A stretch of 64,000 bases of DNA. Source: Actinocrinis puniceicyclus (GTDB lineage: Bacteria; Actinomycetota; Actinomycetes; Streptomycetales; Catenulisporaceae). How positions within the stretch are numbered: position 1 is the stretch's first letter; every line of letters begins with the position of its first letter. Shown in pieces: positions 1-12,528 of this stretch. Made by a program: the position numbers and the translations under genes. The notes under the pieces are model-generated. The model was not told the DNA's origin and ran no database searches. It worked only from the letters and a program-made list of their open reading frames with translations. Where the stretch lies: NCBI RefSeq assembly GCF_018283645.1, contig NZ_JAGSXH010000008.1, forward strand, positions 1 through 64,000, written 5' to 3'.

Positions 1-287
1 GCTTCATTTCTCCTGCTGTTGTGGGGGGTGGGGTGGGTTTGTTGTCTCGGTGACGGTGGGTGTCCTGCTTGTCATACCGGATGTGCCGGGTGTCTTGGTC
101 TCGTTGTGGGGCTGGGTTCTGGTGTGTGTGGGTGGTGGGTGTGGGGCGTTCGGGTCCGTGGGGTGTTTGTGAACTGGATAGTGGATGCGAGCATCTAGAT
201 CTCGATGATCGCGTGCCCTGTGGGGTGCGTGGTCTGGTCTTTATTTTTTTGGGTCTGGTTTCTGTTGTGTTTTTTGACGCCGAGCGT
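1..287 (+). other. 16S-23S internal transcribed spacer (3' part)
   Basis: Transcribed spacer leading into the 23S rRNA; the 16S gene lies upstream of the window. It is G- and T-rich and I see no tRNA gene in it. It contains the left arm of the pre-23S processing stem at 160-188. A TTTGTGAACT stretch inside that arm resembles the boxA-like antitermination/processing sequence seen in actinobacterial spacers; that role is inferred. Confidence 0.75.
160..188 (+). other. Left arm of pre-23S rRNA processing stem
   Basis: About 28 bases here are nearly perfectly complementary to 3456-3483, beyond the 3' end of the 23S gene. The shared core reads GAACTGGATAGTGGATGC on this side. Such long stems around 23S rRNA are the usual RNase III-type cleavage substrates of bacterial pre-rRNA. 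The pairing is seen directly; cleavage is inferred. Confidence 0.8.
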
Positions 288-3413
<3,126 letters not shown>

Positions 3414-3533
3414 ACACCCCCCAGGGGGGTGCTCGGTGGCCAGTGCACGACAGACGCATCCACTATCCGGTTCACAGACCCCCAACCACACCCCCCGCAC
3501 GCGGGGGGTGACCGGAACGGGAGGTCTGAGCAT
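3414..3533 (+). other. 23S-5S intergenic spacer with two strong hairpins
   Basis: Spacer between the 23S and 5S genes. It holds a C6/G6 hairpin at about 3416-3430, the right arm of the 23S processing stem at 3456-3483, and a second hairpin at 3491-3508 (CCCCCCGC facing GCGGGGGG). All are plausible processing structures. No gene. Confidence 0.7.
3456..3483 (+). other. Right arm of pre-23S rRNA processing stem
   Basis: Reverse complement of 160-188 with only one or two mismatches; the core reads GCATCCACTATCCGGTTCAC. It brings the two ends of the 23S precursor together for cleavage. Confidence 0.8.
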
Positions 3534-3653
3534 GTTGCGGCGGTCATAGCGGCGGGGAAACGCCCGGATCCCTTTCCGAACCCGGAAGCTAAGCCCGCCA
3601 GCGCCGAGGGTACTGCCGGGGCGACCCGGCGGGAGAGCAGGACACCGCCGCAC
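3534..3653 (+). rRNA. rrf: 5S ribosomal RNA
   Basis: About 120 nt. The conserved loop segments GGGGAAACGCCCGG, CCGAACCCGGAAGCTAAG and GGGAGAGCAGGACACCGCC follow each other as in actinobacterial 5S rRNA. The 5' GTTGCGGCGGT pairs with ACCGCCGCACAAC at the 3' end to form helix I. It is the last gene of the rRNA operon. Ends are estimated from helix I to within a few bases. Confidence 0.93.
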
Positions 3654-3667
3654 AACCAGTACAGTCC

Positions 3668-3705
3668 GGCCCTGCCCGGGACCACACAGGTCCCCGGGCA
3701 GGGCC
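3668..3705 (+). terminator. rRNA operon terminator hairpin
   Basis: Perfect 13-bp inverted repeat GGCCCTGCCCGGG / CCCGGGCAGGGCC around a 12-base loop, starting 15 bases after the 5S gene. There is no T tract behind it, which is common for high-GC actinobacterial terminators. Confidence 0.8.
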
Positions 3706-4028
3706 GCACCGCGTTCACGACCACCACCACCGCTACCACCACCGCTACCGCCCCACCGCCCACACCACTACGGCCGCTACCGCCCAGCGAAACACAGCGG
3801 CACAGCCGACCACACATGCCAGCCCGGCTCGGCGCAGGCCGCTCACAGCCCGCGACGCCGAAGCCGGGATTATCCACAGAGCGCAGGAAATCGGTGTTGT
3901 CCGCGAACTGATCGACAGCACCGACCGGTGGCAGGGCACGGACCACCGGATCCACGATGCGCCGCGCCAAGGTGTCCGTGAATCGGTCGGCGTGCGGCCG
4001 GTCGACGGATTTCCCGAGCCGGCCCGGA
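3706..4028. other. Non-coding gap with low-complexity ACC repeats
   Basis: Between the rRNA terminator and the 3' end of the minus-strand DUF58 gene. At about 3720-3765 it has a low-complexity run of ACC/GCT/ACC units. No convincing gene, promoter or mobile element; the open frames crossing it lack recognisable protein features. Confidence 0.6.
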
Positions 4029-5432
4029 CTACAACCGGCCGGCGGCCTTCAAGGCGAGATACCGATCCGCCAGCGCGGGAGCGAGCCGTTCGGGCACCGC
4101 GTCCACCACCTCGACGCCATGCCTGCCCAACAGCGCGGCGACCTGACGGCGCGTCGAGAGCGTGAGCTCGGCCGAAGCCGCCGCGAACACCGCGTCCGCG
4201 TCGCCGCGCGCCGAAGCCAGTTGCGCGACCCGCGGATCAGCCACCGAACCCACCAGCACCCTGTGTCGCCCCGTCAGCCGCCGCACCTGCGGCAGCAGCC
4301 CCTCGCCGATCGTGGCCGCGTCTATGCTGGTCAGCAACACCACCAGCGACGGCCTGCGAATCCGTTTGGTCAGGTGCGCGACCAGGGCCTCGGCATTGAG
4401 CTCGATCAGCGACGGTTCGAGCACCGCCATCGCGTCGCTGAACAGCGCCAACGTGCGGCCGGGCAGCGCGCCCGTGACCGACGCGCGCAGCCGCTGGTCA
4501 TAGGCGAGCAGGTCCACCCGGTCGCCGGCCCGCGTCGCCAGCGCCGTCAGCAGCAGCGCGGCGTCGATCGCCGAGTCCAGGCGCGGCACATCGCCCACCC
4601 GGCCCGCCGAAGCCCGACTGGTGTCCAACACGATCACCACGTGCCGGTCCCGCTCCGGCCGCCAGGTGCGCACCACCACGTCGTTGCGGCGCGCGGTCGC
4701 CCGCCAGTCGATCGACCGCACATCATCGCCGACCACGTATTCACGCAGCGAATCGAACTCGCTGCCCTGCCCGCGTACCAGCACCGGAGTACGTCCGTCC
4801 GTCTCGTGCAACCGAGCCAGCCGCGACGGCAGATGCTTGCGACTCTCGAACGGCGGCAACACGCGCAGCCGCCACGGCACCACCCGCGAAATCTGCCGGC
4901 CCGCCAAACCGAGCGGTCCCAGCGACCGGACGGTGACCCGGTCCGGCGCCCGATCCCCGCGGCGCGTCGGCGTCAGCACCGATTCGACCCGCAGCGTGCC
5001 GTGCGCCGCGATGGACAGTTCGTGACGCGGCTCCCTGGCCGGAGACGCGACGTGCCGCGGCGCCGCCGTGCGCACGAGATTCCCCGCGCTCGGCGTCCAG
5101 GAGTCACGCAGAGTTCCCCGCAGCTGCCGATCGCCCGCGTTGACCACGTCGAGGCCGACCGTCGCGCTCTCCCCGAGCCGCACCGTGCTGTCGCCGCCGC
5201 GGACGAACGCCAGGTCCCGCACCGAGCCCGCACGCAGCGCGTCCACCGCGATCCCGCAGCCGAGCGCCCCCTCGAAAGCCGCGATCCCCAGCCAGCCGGG
5301 TAGGTGGAACACGCCGGACACCACGCCCACCAGCGCCGACCCGGCCGCGGCGAGTGCCCCGGCGCGGCCCGTGAGCACCAGGCTGCCGCGGCCGGCGTCG
5401 CCGACGTTATTACGGAGCGCGGAGGCTCGCAT
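4029..5432 (-). CDS. DUF58 domain protein, last gene of MoxR operon
   Basis: 467 aa. Two hydrophobic stretches at about residues 24-66 anchor a cytoplasmic domain. The DUF58 signature LREYVVGDDVRSIDWRATAR lies at 229-248, followed by a von Willebrand A-like core with VVIVLDTSRAS at 265-275, a partly degenerate metal-site motif. Members of this family pair with MoxR ATPases, as here: the moxR stop is 17 bases upstream, so the two are probably co-translated. The family is thought to act with MoxR in maturing or assembling membrane or envelope complexes, but the substrate is unknown. ATG start at 5432 is the first in-frame start after the moxR stop. Confidence 0.88.
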   Translation of the reverse strand: MRASALRNNVGDAGRGSLVLTGRAGALAAAGSALVGVVSGVFHLPGWLGIAAFEGALGCGIAVDALRAGSVRDLAFVRGGDSTVRLGESATVGLDVVNAGDRQLRGTLRDSWTPSAGNLVRTAAPRHVASPAREPRHELSIAAHGTLRVESVLTPTRRGDRAPDRVTVRSLGPLGLAGRQISRVVPWRLRVLPPFESRKHLPSRLARLHETDGRTPVLVRGQGSEFDSLREYVVGDDVRSIDWRATARRNDVVVRTWRPERDRHVVIVLDTSRASAGRVGDVPRLDSAIDAALLLTALATRAGDRVDLLAYDQRLRASVTGALPGRTLALFSDAMAVLEPSLIELNAEALVAHLTKRIRRPSLVVLLTSIDAATIGEGLLPQVRRLTGRHRVLVGSVADPRVAQLASARGDADAVFAAASAELTLSTRRQVAALLGRHGVEVVDAVPERLAPALADRYLALKAAGRL

Positions 5433-5449
5433 CGCTCGCCGCCCGCCGG

Positions 5450-6498
<1,049 letters not shown>

Positions 6499-6502
<4 letters not shown>

Positions 6503-7773
6503 GATGACCGGACCTCCTGTTCCAGTTGGTCGAGGTGGTCCGCGAGCAGGACCAGGTCGGCTTCGGACTGCGGGGCGTCGCCGGCGAGCAGCCGGGCGAC
6601 CTCGTTCTCGGTGACGTCGAGCCGGGCGGCCACCGGCGCGACCAGCAGGGACGGATCGGCGTGCGCGCGCGCCGCGGGCACACCGAAATAACCCGCCAGC
6701 CGGCCCGCCGTCGCAGCGCGCAGTAGTTCCGCGGCGCGCCCGTGCGCGTTCGCGCGGCGATAAAGCCGCGCATGGCCTTCCACCGTCTCGGAGGCGCGCA
6801 CCGCGACCGGCAACTGCTCGGTGACGACCGCGCCGAGCCGCCGCCCCCGCCAATAGGCCACCAGCAGCACCGATATCAGCAGTTGGAGCAGCACCCACCA
6901 GATCCAGCTCGGCATCAGATCGGTGACTGTAGGCCGCTGCGCACCAGTGCTGCCGCTTCCGCCGCCGCCCGCCGGAATCGTCGTGGTGCTGCCCGGCGCG
7001 GGAGTGTTCTGATCCTGGTCGCCGGTGCACAGCGCGCCGCCGCAGTTGCTCAGCGAGGGATCCTCCTCGAAGCTCGGGGCGTACCAGACCAGCTTGGGAT
7101 GCGCGCCGAAGATCCGCAGCGCCAGTGCCGCGTCGCCGGCCGAGGCCAGTTCGTCGTTCTCGAAGAACGTGGCCGAGCCGAGAGCCACCACATCGTTCGC
7201 GCGGTTGCTGGAGTAGGCGAGCGTCGGGAAGCCGTTCACGAAATAGCAGCCTTCGACGGAACCCCCGGCCGCGTTCAGCGTGAACATCGCCGGCGAACCG
7301 GTCATCCGGATGCTTCCGGCCGCCACCGCGTCGGGTTGTTCACAGGCCGGGCGCGCGGAGCGGTCGGCACTGTCGGCGTATCCGTTGAAGTGGACACCGG
7401 GAACGAACGCGCTGAACACGGCCGGCTCGTTGTCGAGGATGACCACACGCCCGAACCCGGCTTCGGTCAACCGCGAGAGGACCTGGTCGTCCGGGTGCTC
7501 ATACGCGTCGATGACCAGCGTGCTGCGGGAGCCCGCGTAACTCGCCGCTTCGAGGGGATCCGATACGGGGTAGTACTCGACGCCCTGCTCGCCGAGCAGG
7601 TTCAGCAACGCGGTGTCGGAGGTCGGTTCGAGCAGCGGTGAGCTGTCGGCCGATCCGTCTGTGTGAAGGCCCGCTGATACTTGCGCGTGCGCCGGCGCGG
7701 TGGCCGCGACCGCAGTGAAGAGCATCGCTGCCGCGGCAGTCGATGACAGGGCACGCCTCACCGCGCTTCTCAC
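6499..7773 (-). CDS. DUF4350 domain membrane protein
   Basis: 424 aa. Signal peptide 1-30 ending in AHA, an extracytoplasmic domain of about 250 residues with four cysteines (144, 176, 244, 249), a Gly/Ser-rich linker, one membrane span at 289-308 and a cytoplasmic tail of about 115 residues. The N-terminal domain fits DUF4350, which is usually found in MoxR/DUF58 operons. No enzymatic motif is evident. The GTG start overlaps the stop of the DUF4129 gene by 4 nt, so translation is probably coupled. It may link an extracytoplasmic sensing domain to the MoxR machinery; that is inference. Confidence 0.82.
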
Positions 7774-8483
7774 TGCATGCCGCCGGGCATGGTAGGCGCG
7801 ATCGCGATCGGCAGTCGCAGCGTGTCCGGTTGCTGTGTGCGCACCAGTTCGTCAACCTCGCTGATCACCGCGTAAGCCTCGGGTGTGGCGACGTACTCAC
7901 CGTATTCGACCTCGTCGAAAGCGCGAGCCGCCGCGGCCAGCGCTTCGGCGTGTGCGGACAGGAACACGCCCGCATCCCGCGCCGCCTCGTCCGCGGTGCG
8001 GTCCGCGCGTTCCGGCAGCAGGCCGCGCTCGTCCAGGGTCGCGATCACCGCGCGGAACCGTTCCCGCACCGCCGCGGCCCAGTCGCTCCCGGCCGCGGCC
8101 AGTTCCGCGTCGTGGCGATGCAACGCGGCCCCGGTCAACACCGTGCGAGCCTCCCGGCCCGAGCCCGCGGACTTGGCGCCCGCCTTCGTCTGCTTGATCT
8201 TCTTCTCGGTTCGCGGCTTGCCGAGCCGGCGCAGCACCAGAAGCACCACGACGACGAGGAGAATGGCCGCCAGGATGATCAGGATGACCGTCAGCGCGTG
8301 GCCCGGTGACGGCGGACGCGCCGAAGGCGGGGAAGGCTGCGGCACCGCCGTGGACGGTGACGGGCTCGGCGGCGGACTCGGCGACTGCGGGGCGCGGTGA
8401 TACTGCGGCTTCGACAGCTCCTGGACAGCCCACTGCCGCGCCTGGTCGCTGCCGACCGTCACGGGCGTGTCGGCGTGCGGCAT
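7770..8483 (-). CDS. DUF4129 domain membrane protein
   Basis: 237 aa. A short N-terminal part with a Pro/Ser-rich stretch (residues 30-60), one membrane span at 63-85, then a cytoplasmic helical domain of DUF4129 type with the RTADEAARDA signature at about 170-180. DUF4129 occurs in actinobacterial envelope clusters and at the end of some transglutaminase-like proteins; its function is unknown. The ATG at 8483 begins 2 nt after the upstream gene's stop, with AAGGGG just before it. Confidence 0.82.
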   Translation of the reverse strand: MPHADTPVTVGSDQARQWAVQELSKPQYHRAPQSPSPPPSPSPSTAVPQPSPPSARPPSPGHALTVILIILAAILLVVVVLLVLRRLGKPRTEKKIKQTKAGAKSAGSGREARTVLTGAALHRHDAELAAAGSDWAAAVRERFRAVIATLDERGLLPERADRTADEAARDAGVFLSAHAEALAAAARAFDEVEYGEYVATPEAYAVISEVDELVRTQQPDTLRLPIAIAPTMPGGMQ

Positions 8484-8485
8484 GT

Positions 8486-9586
8486 TCAGCGCCCCTTCCC
8501 GGCCGTGAGTGCGCGCGCGACCCGCGCCCACGCGATGCGGATGTCGAGGCCCTCGCGGCGGAAGCGGCGGTCCACGTACAACATGACCGCCGCGGCCGCG
8601 CGGAACGGAGCCGTGAGTACCTGCACCAGCGTGAGCGCGAGTACGTAACCGGCCAGCCACCAGTACGCGGTGCCCGGCACCGGGTCGCCATTGAGCAGGT
8701 CGCGCACCCCGAACGCGGAACCGATGTAGTACTGGCAGCTGATCAGCGGCAGCATCGTGACCGTGGCGATCAGCAAGGTCAGCGACGTCGCCCACAGCAC
8801 CCGCCAGCGGCCGGCCGTCACCAGCCGGTGGGACCGGCGCAGCCCGCTGAGCCGCCGAGCGTCCTCCAGCGCGGCGGCCGGCGCCGCGACGGCCCAGTCG
8901 GCGGTGAGCACGGCGCACATCGGCCCGCAGAGGATGGTGATCCAGGCCATCGCCGCGCCGTGACCGCCCTGCGGATCGTCGACGACAAGGAGTGTGGCCA
9001 GCGCGTACAGGGCGACGAACACGGCGCGGGGGAATGCGGTGACCGCAGCCAGCGCGACGAGGCGTCCGAGGCGCTGTCGGGTCTCGCCCGTTCCAGCGCC
9101 GGCCGACGACGCTCCGTCCACGTAGCGCTTCACCGGCTCCGCGAAGAGGCCCGCCAGGATCGTGACGGCGAAACCCGAGCAGACGATCGGTAGTGCGGCG
9201 TGCACGACGAAGACGCCGAAGGTCCCCGCGCCCCGCGTCCGGCCGTACTCGACGAACGTGCTGCCGAGCTCGTCCGTGCTGATCACCGGATGCACCCTGG
9301 TCGCGGCCGCCACCGCCGAGTCGAACAGCCACGTCAGCATGAAGTCCACCAGCGCGGCCCCCACCACCAGCAGCGAGGTCCAGCCCAGCAGCGTCACGGG
9401 AACGGTCCGCACGGCGCCGACCGCGCCGTCGACCAGCTCGAGGATGCTCAGCGGCCGCAGCGGCACCGGCCGCGCGATCCGCTCGTCGGCCGCCGCCGGG
9501 CCGCGCCCGTCAGCGGCACGCAGCACTCTGGTCGCTTCGGGCGCGGGTGCGCCGGGAGAAGCCCAGGCCGTCGGCAGCTCCGGCAT
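8486..9586 (-). CDS. Polytopic membrane protein, glycerophosphodiester phosphodiesterase membrane-domain-like
   Basis: 366 aa with about six hydrophobic segments (for example VTLLGWTSLLVVGAALVDFM, TLLIATVTMLPLISCQYYIG and a C-terminal span near WWLAGYVLALTLV). It ends in a basic cytoplasmic tail with YVDRRFRREGLDIRIAW. This layout matches the membrane domain family annotated beside glycerophosphodiester phosphodiesterases, but there is no catalytic phosphodiesterase domain. First gene of the five-gene minus-strand operon, facing mtrA. The ATG at 9586 is preceded by GAGGTGGGGG; longer frames upstream run into the mtrA regulatory region. Confidence 0.72.
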   Translation of the reverse strand: MPELPTAWASPGAPAPEATRVLRAADGRGPAAADERIARPVPLRPLSILELVDGAVGAVRTVPVTLLGWTSLLVVGAALVDFMLTWLFDSAVAAATRVHPVISTDELGSTFVEYGRTRGAGTFGVFVVHAALPIVCSGFAVTILAGLFAEPVKRYVDGASSAGAGTGETRQRLGRLVALAAVTAFPRAVFVALYALATLLVVDDPQGGHGAAMAWITILCGPMCAVLTADWAVAAPAAALEDARRLSGLRRSHRLVTAGRWRVLWATSLTLLIATVTMLPLISCQYYIGSAFGVRDLLNGDPVPGTAYWWLAGYVLALTLVQVLTAPFRAAAAVMLYVDRRFRREGLDIRIAWARVARALTAGKGR

Positions 9587-9761
9587 CCCCCACCTCGTCT
9601 TAGCCCCACGTGACCGCCCCGCGACGGAGCAGGGCCACATCCTAATGCCTCGGCAGCCGAGGTTTCGGTGCTTCGGCGGCAGGAAGTCGGAAGAGCTGAG
9701 CTGTGCGTTTCCGGGACCCGATCCTGCGAATGTTGCTATTCGGCGACTAAATGATGCGAAG
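9587..9761. promoter_or_regulatory. Divergent promoter region between MoxR operon and mtrA
   Basis: 175 bp shared by two divergent operons. It contains an inverted repeat CCTCGG-CAG-CCGAGG at 9648-9662 and the mtrA -10-like box at its right end. A TAAGAC on the minus strand near 9602-9607 could serve the MoxR operon. Shared control by MtrA itself is plausible but not shown. Confidence 0.5.
9750..9755 (+). promoter_or_regulatory. -10-like box of mtrA (leaderless)
   Basis: AATGAT followed by 6 bases and the ATG at 9762. There is no Shine-Dalgarno sequence, so transcription probably begins at the start codon. Confidence 0.5.
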
Positions 9762-10448
9762 ATGAGCGGCATGAAGGGACGTGTGCTCATCGTCGATGAC
9801 GACACCGCGCTGGCCGAGATGCTCGGGATCGTGCTGCGCGGCGAGGGCTTCGAAACCGCGACGGTGTCCGACGGCGACCGCGCGTTCGGTGCTTTTCGCG
9901 AGTTCAAGCCGGATCTGGTGCTGCTCGACCTGATGCTGCCGGGACGCGACGGCATCGACGTGTGCCGGCAGATCCGGTCCGAGTCCGGCGTCCCGATCGT
10001 CATGCTCACCGCCAAGAGCGACACCGTGGACGTCGTGGTCGGTCTCGAATCCGGCGCCGACGACTACGTGATCAAGCCGTTCAAGCCGAAGGAACTGGTG
10101 GCGCGGGTACGTGCCAGGCTGCGCCGCGCGGACGAGCCGAAGCCGGAGACGCTCAACATAGGCGACCTTTCCATCGACGTCGCCGGCCACTCGGTCAAGC
10201 GCGGCGGTGATTCCATCGCGCTGACCCCGCTGGAGTTCGACCTGCTGGTCGCCCTCGCCCGCAAGCCCTGGCAGGTCTTCACCCGGGAGGTCCTGCTGGA
10301 GCAGGTGTGGGGTTACCGGCATGCCGCGGACACCCGCCTGGTCAATGTGCACGTGCAGCGGCTGCGTTCGAAGATTGAACACGACCCGGAGAAACCCGAG
10401 ATCGTGATCACCGTGCGCGGCGTGGGCTACAAGGCCGGCCCGGCCTGA
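9762..10448 (+). CDS. mtrA: Response regulator MtrA (OmpR/PhoB family)
   Basis: 228 aa. Receiver domain 1-125 with acidic pocket D12-D14, phospho-acceptor D56 in LLDLMLPGRDG, and the switch region MLTAKSD. C-terminal winged-helix DNA-binding domain with the strongly conserved ALARKPWQVFTREVLLEQVW stretch typical of MtrA. In actinobacteria MtrA controls cell wall, division, osmotic and developmental genes together with the sensor MtrB, encoded 190 bases downstream. The start at 9762 was chosen over the ATG at 9771 because the -10-like box sits 6 bases before it; upstream in-frame codons are not conserved. Confidence 0.97.
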   Translation: MSGMKGRVLIVDDDTALAEMLGIVLRGEGFETATVSDGDRAFGAFREFKPDLVLLDLMLPGRDGIDVCRQIRSESGVPIVMLTAKSDTVDVVVGLESGADDYVIKPFKPKELVARVRARLRRADEPKPETLNIGDLSIDVAGHSVKRGGDSIALTPLEFDLLVALARKPWQVFTREVLLEQVWGYRHAADTRLVNVHVQRLRSKIEHDPEKPEIVITVRGVGYKAGPA

Positions 10449-10575
10449 GCGGACCGGCCCGGGAACCCGAGGCGTCCGATTTGCGTCGTCTTGACGCAGG
10501 GGTGGCCCCGGCCCGGTCGGCCTGCCCACCGGGCAACGGCGCGTCGCGGCCCGCTGTGCGCGGGCGCGGTCCTTA

Positions 10576-10605
10576 CCGGACCGTGCACACCCGGACCGTG
10601 TACAC
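10576..10605 (+). repeat. 15-bp direct repeat in mtrA-mtrB gap
   Basis: Two adjacent copies of CCGGACCGTGYACAC (14 of 15 bases identical) lie 33 bases before the mtrB start. They could bind a dimeric regulator, since MtrA-like regulators bind direct repeats, or be chance. Confidence 0.45.
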
Positions 10606-10638
10606 CTCGGCTGAACAGCGGAACCAACGGTTGGAGCC

Positions 10639-12528
10639 ATGGGCGCAGGCATGGGAGCCAGAACGCGGCGCGCGCTTCGCGCGTTCGGCCGCACCCTGCG
10701 TGACCTGCCCGCCCGCTGGCGCCGATCGCTCCAGTTCCGCGTCGTGTCCGTCACCATGGTGCTTTCCCTCGGCGTCGCGGTCGGCCTCGGCTACTTCATA
10801 GCCCAGCGGGTCGCCGACGGCATCCTCAGCACCCGGATCGACGCCGCGAAGGAGCAGGCCAACGCCGGTTTCCAGAGCGCGGTGCAGGACTTCAAGAGCC
10901 TCGACCCGAGCATCGACACCGGTGTGCTCGCGATGACCGTCTCGCGTTCGCTGTGCCGCAGCAGCACCCTGTTCCAGGTGGTCGTCATCCTGGAGAAGGA
11001 CCAGGCCGCGATCTCGCCGGTCGCGTGCAACTCACTGGCGCCGTACAGCGTTCCCGGGGATCTGGAGAGCAAGGTCCACGGCGCCGCCTCCGGCCAGGCG
11101 TACTACGAGTTCGCCACCGTCGACTACGACAAGCCGCAGGGCAAGGTGGACGCCGTCGTCTACGGACAGCGCGTCGCGGCGAGCAACAGCGGCGTCGATC
11201 TGACCGCGGACATCTACTACTTCTTCCCGCTCAGCCAGGACGAACAGAACCTCCAACTGGTCGAGCTCTCCCTGGTGATCGCCGGTCTGATCCTGGTGCT
11301 CGCCCTGGTCGGCATCGCGTGGTTCGTCTCGCGCCAGGTCGTCAGCCCCGTGCGGATGGCCGCCGGGATCGCCGAGCGGCTGGCCGCCGGGCGCCTGGAG
11401 GAGCGGATGCGGGTGCGCGGCGAGGACGATCTGGCCTCGCTCGCGAACTCCTTCAACAAGATGGCCGCGAACCTGCAGAACCAGATCCGCCGGCTGGAGG
11501 AGCTCTCCCGGGTCCAGCGCCGCTTCGTCTCCGACGTCTCCCACGAACTGCGCACCCCGTTGACCACGGTGCGGATGGCCGCCGACCTCATCCATGAGGC
11601 GCGCGACGATTTCGACCCGGTGGTCTCCCGCTCCGCCGAACTGCTGCAGAACCAACTGGACCGCTTCGAGGAACTGCTCGCGGACCTGCTGGAGATCAGC
11701 CGCTTCGACGCCGGGGCCGCGATCCTCGACGCCGAGCCGGTCGACCTGCGCGCGCTGGTCCAACGGGTCGTGGACAGTTGCGCGCCGCTGGCGGAACGCA
11801 AGGGCAGCCCCGTCGTCGTGGAGGCGCCCGGCGAGCCGTGCGTCGCCGAGGTCGACGCGCGCCGGATCGACCGGGTGATGCGCAACCTGATCGTCAACGC
11901 CATCGAGCACGGCGAGGGCCGCGAGGTGCTGGTCAAGGTCGCGGTCGCGGACGACGCGGTCGCCGTCGCGGTGCGCGACCACGGTGTCGGGCTGCGCCCC
12001 GGCGAGTCCTCGCTGGTGTTCAACCGGTTCTGGCGGGCCGATCCGGCGCGCGCGCGCACGACCGGAGGCACCGGCCTGGGCCTGGCGATCGCGTTGGAGG
12101 ACGCCAGGCTGCACCACGGCTGGCTCCAGGCCTGGGGCGAACCGGGTGGCGGCTCCCAGTTCCGGCTGACCGTGCCCCGCAACACCCGGGTGGAACTGCT
12201 GCGCTCGCCGATCCCGCTCGAGCCGGAGGATTCCAGCCACCGCCTGCGCCGCCGCCACACCTCGGATGAGCAGGCGGCCCAACCGGCCGTGACCCGGCCT
12301 CGCACGATCCTGGATCCGGCCGCGTCGACGCGCCCGGGCGCGCTGCGCGGCAACGGCACGTCCGCTGGTTCGCCCGGTGGTCAGGACGCGGCCGCGATCG
12401 ACCGGGCGACCGTGTCCAGTGCGCCGTCGATCACCGGCTTCGGCGACGGAGACCTGCGCGGTGACGTGCGCGGTGACGTGCATGGCGGCGAGGGTGGCGG
12501 CTCGGGCGGCGGGAGCGGGAATGACTAG
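10639..12528 (+). CDS. mtrB: Sensor histidine kinase MtrB
   Basis: 629 aa. Membrane spans at about 36-55 and 212-232 flank an extracytoplasmic sensor domain of about 155 residues. Then come a HAMP domain (to about 286), HisKA with phospho-accepting His302 in SDVSHELRTPL, and an HATPase domain with the N box NLIVNAIEHG near 416 and G boxes DHGVGL and TGGTGLGLAIA. The last 90 residues are a low-complexity tail ending in Gly/Asp repeats. Partner kinase of MtrA. The ATG start has TTGGAGCC just upstream. The 3' end overlaps lpqB by 8 nt. Confidence 0.96.
   Translation: MGAGMGARTRRALRAFGRTLRDLPARWRRSLQFRVVSVTMVLSLGVAVGLGYFIAQRVADGILSTRIDAAKEQANAGFQSAVQDFKSLDPSIDTGVLAMTVSRSLCRSSTLFQVVVILEKDQAAISPVACNSLAPYSVPGDLESKVHGAASGQAYYEFATVDYDKPQGKVDAVVYGQRVAASNSGVDLTADIYYFFPLSQDEQNLQLVELSLVIAGLILVLALVGIAWFVSRQVVSPVRMAAGIAERLAAGRLEERMRVRGEDDLASLANSFNKMAANLQNQIRRLEELSRVQRRFVSDVSHELRTPLTTVRMAADLIHEARDDFDPVVSRSAELLQNQLDRFEELLADLLEISRFDAGAAILDAEPVDLRALVQRVVDSCAPLAERKGSPVVVEAPGEPCVAEVDARRIDRVMRNLIVNAIEHGEGREVLVKVAVADDAVAVAVRDHGVGLRPGESSLVFNRFWRADPARARTTGGTGLGLAIALEDARLHHGWLQAWGEPGGGSQFRLTVPRNTRVELLRSPIPLEPEDSSHRLRRRHTSDEQAAQPAVTRPRTILDPAASTRPGALRGNGTSAGSPGGQDAAAIDRATVSSAPSITGFGDGDLRGDVRGDVHGGEGGGSGGGSGND

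Noticed and set aside
3957-5303. A 448-codon plus-strand frame opposite the DUF58 gene
   Set aside because: Arg/Gln/His-rich antisense shadow without any family similarity; the minus strand encodes the DUF58 signature.
9162-9761. A longer mtrA frame with about 200 extra N-terminal residues
   Set aside because: The extension is antisense to the upstream membrane protein and not conserved; MtrA proteins begin at the receiver domain.
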